This document shows positions 60,601 to 64,000 of a DNA stretch of 64,000 bases, one piece after another (the first letter of the stretch is position 1; every line of letters begins with the position of its first letter). The DNA is from Treponema sp. Lineage in GTDB: Bacteria > Spirochaetota > Spirochaetia > Treponematales > Treponemataceae. Under the pieces are notes generated by a model. That model was given only the letters and a program-made list of their open reading frames with translations. It had not been told where the DNA came from and made no database searches. Both the position numbers and the translations under genes were made by a program. The stretch is from the NCBI GenBank assembly GCA_017534445.1, contig JAFXWC010000062.1:1-64000 (forward strand), in the 5' to 3' direction.

Positions 60601-60650
60601 ACTACGTTAAGAACCCTAAAGCCCTTGTATTTCTGGTTCACCTGCATCAT
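57615..60650 (-). CDS. Presequence protease-like (PreP/CYM1) M16C metalloprotease
   Basis: 1011 aa. Inverted zinc motif HVIEHSVLCGSKKYP (HxxEH, near residue 63-67) with the distal Glu in the M16C region, and the conserved PLKDPFIRLENQSVNTYLNA followed by YTTQNFTVFPVAS. The two-halves clamshell organisation of PreP, known to degrade short peptides. In spirochaetes the homologues are intracellular peptidases. The start overlaps the fliG-like stop as ATGA, so the two are coupled. Confidence 0.9.
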   Translation of the reverse strand: MMQVNQKYKGFRVLNVVPVPDCDSSGVYLVHEKTGMEVFHLLNDDEENTFAFIFATPNEENTGVAHVIEHSVLCGSKKYPLKDPFIRLENQSVNTYLNAYTTQNFTVFPVASVLKADYFNLMGVYADAVFFPLLKKEVFMQEGVRLEVEGKNKTISGVVYNEMKGDYSSFESIAMDKPIEALLAGTHYTTDFGGDPICIPELTYKHFKEFHKKHYCAANCRVFLYGNIPTEEQLDFLDKNILKKISSAGKKAAWPKEKNVKIKKYFHAYGPADSESKEGTNSVICSWKIPECLDRVSVQVEAMFLSTLLWSDDCAPIQKALLDSGLGEDSAPQTGHYISSKYPLLFCGLRGVKSENIKKVGSLVLSTLEDLCQKGIPEDDLKRVCMDVEFSNKEIVRISGPESLSLLSRSLRGWGYGAKPWETLLFTAEYEKLKKKIFSDKEYVSSIIQKYLLKNKNRSLVTVTASLAWSKKRALMEKKLAQKMYRESNKEELLASLQKMRKFQNKPLTEKEESLIPSLNVKDLVPMKMKISSSEKDFGGVTVFSTKEATNGITYVHVAFPADVLSAADYEFIPCLCMCMGQVGWGGEPWDKVQTKIQCVSGGIGAYPHTAPVAYNASAEYFSKPYAGRDWIIFRIKFLEEYTKDAFSVLADCIKKTDFSDTARLKDLVTSQYNSMRTTIIPYGNVYSAMRASCTVNKACALHEIWEGLSSVETAKKNYSMPVKKLAAKLNEIFTKVKKGGAVVNVIASKKGLALFSGELPLFIKSAGIHSLRKKFANKDSDFYAMTALRGFKAVNSSKGILSEAEAEYIEVPGASGYSAYVFPASFSGTKDSVAEHVYSHLLSTTTLWNDVRMQGGAYGVSLTSRGDSGILKYSTYRDPNPFDSLGTLIQAVEKDFGREFSKDVVDRAITGCYSAEVVPRTPSTKGAMFFFRKLYGIEAASVFKEQVQLLKIKPVDVQKAVNRLSDNVKKGKYVVIFGSDMAGNPFKKAGKKDILPDGAQIRGKYVKIML

Positions 60651-62101
60651 ACGTAAACCTCACCGTCGTCACGTCCGTCTACGCGAAGGTCTCCGTCTTC
60701 CCAAGCACGACGCAACTCTGAGTAGAACTGGTTTGTGATTCTGTCGCAGTCAATCTTTAGGACATGCTCACGAAGCTCTTCGTCTTCCAGAATTGCCTCT
60801 GCCCTGTTTCTTGAAACGTTGCTCAAAATCTTTTCGCGGAAGGCAGGACTCTTTCCCCTGATAAGAAGGGCAATATCCTCTTCCTGCATTGAGTGCAGCT
60901 TGTTCTGCATAAAGCGGTCGTCCGCACCAATAACGTCTTCCTCGGTAAAAAGCCTTCTGCGAAGGTCCTCTCCAAGCTGGGGGTCCTGGTCGAATATGTC
61001 TTCAAGGATTGCATTCTCCGCAAGGGGATCCATGCGCTTAAGAATTTGTGCAAGGACTCCGCGTCCGTCAAGGTTCTGGGTGTTCTCCGTGTTCTGCGTG
61101 AGCATCTTTTCATTAAGGCTCTTGCTGATTCTTTTCATTACCTCAGGGGCTACGGGCTTCATCTTTGCAAGGCGCATAACGATGTCTGCCTTTGCGCTGG
61201 GGTCCATTGCCTTGATTACGGCAGCGGCCTTCTTTGGTTCAACCTGGGAAAGAACAAGCGCCTGTACCGCAGGAGACTCTCCGCCTATAAGGATTCCGAT
61301 TCGCTCCGCATTGGCATCTTCAAGATAGTCAAAAGGCTTTCCTTCTGGATACTGGACGGACTTTTCCAAAAGCTCCTCTGCCCTTTGTGAGCCGTATGCC
61401 TTTGTAAGGATTGTGCGTGCAGTGTCTATGCCACCGCTTTCCCTTGCCTTGTCCAAAAGGGTTTCAAATTCGGCAAGAACCTGCTCTGCTTCTTCCGGCG
61501 TAACTTTCTGAACCGCAGCAATCTCCGGTATTATCTTTTCCGTCTGCTCTTCGGTCAAATGCGGAATGATTTTTGCGGCCTCGTCAACTCCAATAACAAC
61601 AAGGAATTTTGCAACGCGACGGTAGATGCTTTCCTTCTCGCCAGGCTGCTTTGGCTGCTCGGGAACTTTTACAAGCCCCCTTGAAACAAGTGCCTTTGCG
61701 GCCTCACGGACATCCTCATCCGTAGCAGACTGTTTCTTCTTAAAATAAGTGCCTGTCTTTGCGGCTATCTTAGCCTCTTCCTTTGCGCGCATGTCGGCAA
61801 AGAGGTCTGAACTTTCAACTTTGTTGCGTCTGGGAGCTGGTGGCTGGGAAAGAGGAGCCCTGTTTTTCTCGCGCTCCTTTGCATTCTCAAGAATAGAATC
61901 CACCTGCCTGTTGACTTTCTGAAAAACAGGCTTTCTAACAAGGGGAACATGCCCCGGTTCCTCTGTTCTTCGTATGTCGCGGGACACGCTCTTTATTAAA
62001 TCTTCTCCACTGGAAGCATTTTTCTCTTCCGCAGAAGCATCAGGGTTTCCAATATCAGCCACTTTCTTGTAAGCATTCAGGCGCAAATCGTTTAAATTCA
62101 T
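60647..62101 (-). CDS. FliG-like flagellar motor switch protein with a long N-terminal extension
   Basis: 484 aa against about 345 for standard FliG. Residues 1-140 are a charged, probably disordered extension; after residue 165 come armadillo-type FliG repeats (IPHLTEEQTEKIIPEIAAVQ, LILSQVEPKKAAAVIKAMDP-like SQVEPKKAAAVIKAMDPSAK, RKNEENAILEDIFDQDP-like NAILEDIFDQDPQLGEDLRR) and a C-terminal LLIRGKSPAFREKILSNVSR segment. Spirochaetes carry two FliG homologues; this resembles the FliG1-type second copy. Its role is in motor assembly or polarity. Leaderless promoter upstream. Confidence 0.75.
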   Translation of the reverse strand: MNLNDLRLNAYKKVADIGNPDASAEEKNASSGEDLIKSVSRDIRRTEEPGHVPLVRKPVFQKVNRQVDSILENAKEREKNRAPLSQPPAPRRNKVESSDLFADMRAKEEAKIAAKTGTYFKKKQSATDEDVREAAKALVSRGLVKVPEQPKQPGEKESIYRRVAKFLVVIGVDEAAKIIPHLTEEQTEKIIPEIAAVQKVTPEEAEQVLAEFETLLDKARESGGIDTARTILTKAYGSQRAEELLEKSVQYPEGKPFDYLEDANAERIGILIGGESPAVQALVLSQVEPKKAAAVIKAMDPSAKADIVMRLAKMKPVAPEVMKRISKSLNEKMLTQNTENTQNLDGRGVLAQILKRMDPLAENAILEDIFDQDPQLGEDLRRRLFTEEDVIGADDRFMQNKLHSMQEEDIALLIRGKSPAFREKILSNVSRNRAEAILEDEELREHVLKIDCDRITNQFYSELRRAWEDGDLRVDGRDDGEVYV

Positions 62102-62108
62102 GGAATAT

Positions 62109-62137
62109 ATTTTATTTTATATAGCAAAGAATTACAA
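62109..62137 (-). promoter_or_regulatory. Promoter abutting the FliG-like gene (leaderless candidate)
   Basis: On the minus strand TTGTAA (62132-62137), 17 nt, TAAAAT (62109-62114), then 7 nt to the ATG. Confidence 0.5.
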
Positions 62138-62158
62138 GTAGTTGGCGGGGATGGGGAG

Positions 62159-62293
62159 GTGACAAAGATAAAAGTATGGAAATTGTCTGAGTTTTCCCAG
62201 TTCCAGGAGGCCCCTGAATAATACTTACCTGATTATTTAAGCAGTGCTTACAGCTTTAAGCCAACTATTGTTACAACAAAAAGAAAATATTAG
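62159..62293 (+). pseudogene. Possible short gene remnant
   Basis: A frame from GTG at 62159 reads VTKIKVWKLSEFSQFQEAPE, a stop, then YLPDYLSSAYSFKPTIVTTK and a second stop at 62293. The residues look protein-like on both sides of the internal stop, so it may be a decayed small gene at the edge of the restriction locus. Weakly supported. Confidence 0.22.
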
Positions 62294-62357
62294 CGAGTAG
62301 ATTTTTGATTATTTGAAAAGATGGAATAAACATATCGTGGAAGACATCCATATCATT

Positions 62358-63719
62358 TTACTCTATCAATTTTAACTCTGAAATATTTATCAAGTTTCTA
62401 AAATCAGTATAGTCCATTGCAGACTGAGGTATAATAAAGGGCCTGGTTTCCATTTCTGCGGTTTCACTTGCAAACGGCCTAATAGTCCAGCTTGTTCTAG
62501 ATGTGTTTACATCTTTAGAAGGATATATAAACACCCCTTTTCTTGCATCCATAATATGAATATAAGAAATCATTTGTGCAATATCATCAGCAGGTGGATT
62601 CTTATCATCAAAGTTTTTGTATTTTGCATCAAGAATCACATCTGCTAATTCGTCCTTTAAGCTGTGTCCAGCTTTTGGTTTATAGAAATCAGGATAAAAG
62701 TTTCCTACATTACTTTTCTCAAACGGATGAATAACTCCATTCTTCTTTTTATTTTCCGGATGTTCATATCCCTTTTTCTTTAATATTGTTGCAAGATATT
62801 CTTCCCAAAGCCAGGCTCCATCAAAAAGCAATCCATAAATCTGGTTCTTAGAGTTGTCGTATTTAATCTTTTCATGAAGTAATATCATTCGGCAAATCTT
62901 TTGAAGGTCTCTGTACCTGTAAAAGTATGGAGATTTAATTGACCTGCTTGTTTTAGAAAGGATCTTATTTCTTTCCATCCGGTTATAAAGTGGAGTTGCA
63001 TTTACAATGGTTTCCACGGCCGTTTTGACTTCTTCGTTGCTTGCCAGAATAGATTTGAAGGTATTACTTGAATGCATATATTCAATGGTATGCCTTACCA
63101 ATTCTGTAATTGGATTATCAAAACTATATTCCCGTATATTGTATGCAATTTTTCCATTTGCCGGTATGTTGAACCGTATATGGCGATTTATATCGATTAT
63201 ACCTCTAACATTTGAATCATTGTATTCGTGTTTTTGATACTCTTTGTAAACACCTTGTCTTAATGCACTTATGAGATACTGGGGAAACAAGAATGGAAGC
63301 AGATTGAATATTTTGTCGGGACTTCTTGTGCTTTTTAAGTTTGTCAGATTTATATGACAAACCTTTTCTAACATATAATGAAGGAAGAAATCATTCTTTT
63401 CTGAGATTTTTCCATCAATATTATGAGTAAAGCGGGAACAAATATTTAACTCAGTATCATTGCGTCCGATAAAGCCCATGATATTTCCAGTATCTATGGA
63501 AAAGAAATTATCGCTTTCTTTCAAAGTAAAAATAACAGAATCTTTAATCTGATCATCAGTATCTTCAATTCTTGGAGGAAATATGAGAATTCCAAACTCT
63601 GACTGTAAATCACCTATTGTTTTATTTGCAATCTTTCTGAGGTTTTCAAAGTCGTGAATAAGATGTGGTAGAGGAAGTTGTTGTTTAAAAGTATTATCAA
63701 TTACTGTAATTCGACTCAT
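62358..63719 (-). CDS. mcrC: McrC-like nuclease subunit of a McrBC-type restriction system
   Basis: 453 aa. N-terminal beta domain (FGILIFPPRIEDTDDQ, ELNICSRFTHNIDGK) and helical part (YMLEKVCHINLTNL, FLFPQYLISALRQGVYKEYQ), then a PD-(D/E)XK-type core: NFYPDFYKPKAGHSLKDELA and VILDAKYKNF near residue 355-365, with the Asp and Lys of the nuclease. McrC activates the McrB GTPase and cuts DNA carrying modified cytosines. It overlaps the McrB stop codon as ATGA. The locus marks the start of a defence region that runs off the window. Confidence 0.8.
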   Translation of the reverse strand: MSRITVIDNTFKQQLPLPHLIHDFENLRKIANKTIGDLQSEFGILIFPPRIEDTDDQIKDSVIFTLKESDNFFSIDTGNIMGFIGRNDTELNICSRFTHNIDGKISEKNDFFLHYMLEKVCHINLTNLKSTRSPDKIFNLLPFLFPQYLISALRQGVYKEYQKHEYNDSNVRGIIDINRHIRFNIPANGKIAYNIREYSFDNPITELVRHTIEYMHSSNTFKSILASNEEVKTAVETIVNATPLYNRMERNKILSKTSRSIKSPYFYRYRDLQKICRMILLHEKIKYDNSKNQIYGLLFDGAWLWEEYLATILKKKGYEHPENKKKNGVIHPFEKSNVGNFYPDFYKPKAGHSLKDELADVILDAKYKNFDDKNPPADDIAQMISYIHIMDARKGVFIYPSKDVNTSRTSWTIRPFASETAEMETRPFIIPQSAMDYTDFRNLINISELKLIE

Positions 63720-64000
63720 GATTCAACTGTAAGGCTATTATTATCCGTAACGTTTAGCGATGGATTATTTGCATTACGATTAAAATATGCATCTTCAATC
63801 TTTTGATATTTAGATCCATCGTCATCAATTCCACGAAGATATTCTTTAACAAGAGAAGAAAGTTTGATTTTCCAAAGCTTGTCAAAATCATCTACATTCA
63901 GGAAATATGCTCCACCAATTTTGTAAGCATCATTCAATCCTTCTGTTTTTGCTATAACATCATTGATGCGTTTCATTCGTTCTTTTGTTGCTGAAGAAAG
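63716..64000 (-). CDS. mcrB: McrB-like AAA+ GTPase, C-terminal end (partial)
   Basis: The reading frame is open to the window edge; 94 codons are visible. The sequence AKTEGLNDAYKIGGAYFLNV and FDKLWKIKLSSLVKEYLRGI matches the C-terminal lid of McrB-type AAA+ proteins (the LDxxYxIGxSYF and LLxEY motifs). The GTPase motifs are off the window. Start codon not in the window. Confidence 0.7.
   Translation of the reverse strand, partial: LSSATKERMKRINDVIAKTEGLNDAYKIGGAYFLNVDDFDKLWKIKLSSLVKEYLRGIDDDGSKYQKIEDAYFNRNANNPSLNVTDNNSLTVES

Overview
The window reads as a chromosomal segment of a host-associated Treponema (spirochaete), probably a gut or rumen species; the species cannot be fixed from sequence alone. 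Pointers are the class I (archaeal-type) lysyl-tRNA synthetase, a FliG-like protein beside a PreP-type metalloprotease, a GreA carrying a very long helical N-terminus, a bactofilin/Lnt/HU cluster, many periplasmic TPR proteins and several C-type-lectin-fold (FGE/SUMF1) lipoproteins of the kind diversified by Treponema retroelements. Coding density is high and the intergenic gaps are filled with several families of palindromic repeats.

Layout. 0.2-6.2 kb: a secreted beta-propeller protein, then three paralogous FGE-fold lipoproteins on the minus strand with related 5' leaders and a decayed PBECR4-like nuclease gene between them. 6.7-10.4 kb: aconitase, a ComFB-like two-domain protein, a BI-1 membrane protein. 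10.6-18 kb (minus): L31, Rho with an Asn/Arg/Tyr-rich disordered segment, bactofilin, Lnt, HU, S20, a tiny zinc ribbon, PlsC, rhomboid. 18-25.4 kb (plus): HD-GYP phosphodiesterase, DEAD-box helicase, ABC-F ATPase, tRNA-Met, periplasmic TPR protein. 26-27.6 kb: lysS. 27.75-32.6 kb: a cassette-like accessory region with a zinc-ribbon membrane protein, a SIR2-like protein, an SPFH-GYF protein and a 4-TM protein, bounded by 43-bp direct repeats exactly 4.1 kb apart and headed by a cluster of perfect palindromes. 32.6-36.5 kb: membrane protein, SPOR protein, LapA-like protein, split chromate transporter. 36.9-41.6 kb: TPR, GreA, metallo-beta-lactamase-fold hydrolase. 41.9-48 kb: ferredoxin, cell-wall M23 peptidase, PBP1A, ParB-like protein. 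48-56 kb: tyrS, nadE, rlmJ, an outer-membrane-like protein, clpB. 56-62.1 kb (minus operon): FliG-like, PreP, a 77-aa protein, a tocopherol-cyclase-like protein, then clpB. 62.4-64 kb: McrC and the end of McrB, running off the right edge.

Three themes stand out. First, two of the three lipoproteins share an almost identical leader made of a consensus promoter, a short leader ORF and a Rho-independent-type hairpin just before the ribosome site; the copies differ in the number of a 7-bp tandem repeat inside the leader ORF (5 versus 1), which moves the leader stop codon from 26 to 4 nt before the hairpin. This looks like a phase-variable attenuator controlling diversified surface lipoproteins. 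Second, the SIR2/SPFH cassette combines a membrane-surveillance pair with a potential NAD-consuming effector and is a candidate undescribed defence or stress system. Third, at least ten genes have a -10 box ending 5-10 nt before the start codon and no Shine-Dalgarno sequence, which points to widespread leaderless or near-leaderless transcripts.

All functional calls are from reading the sequence and from family knowledge; no database search was run.
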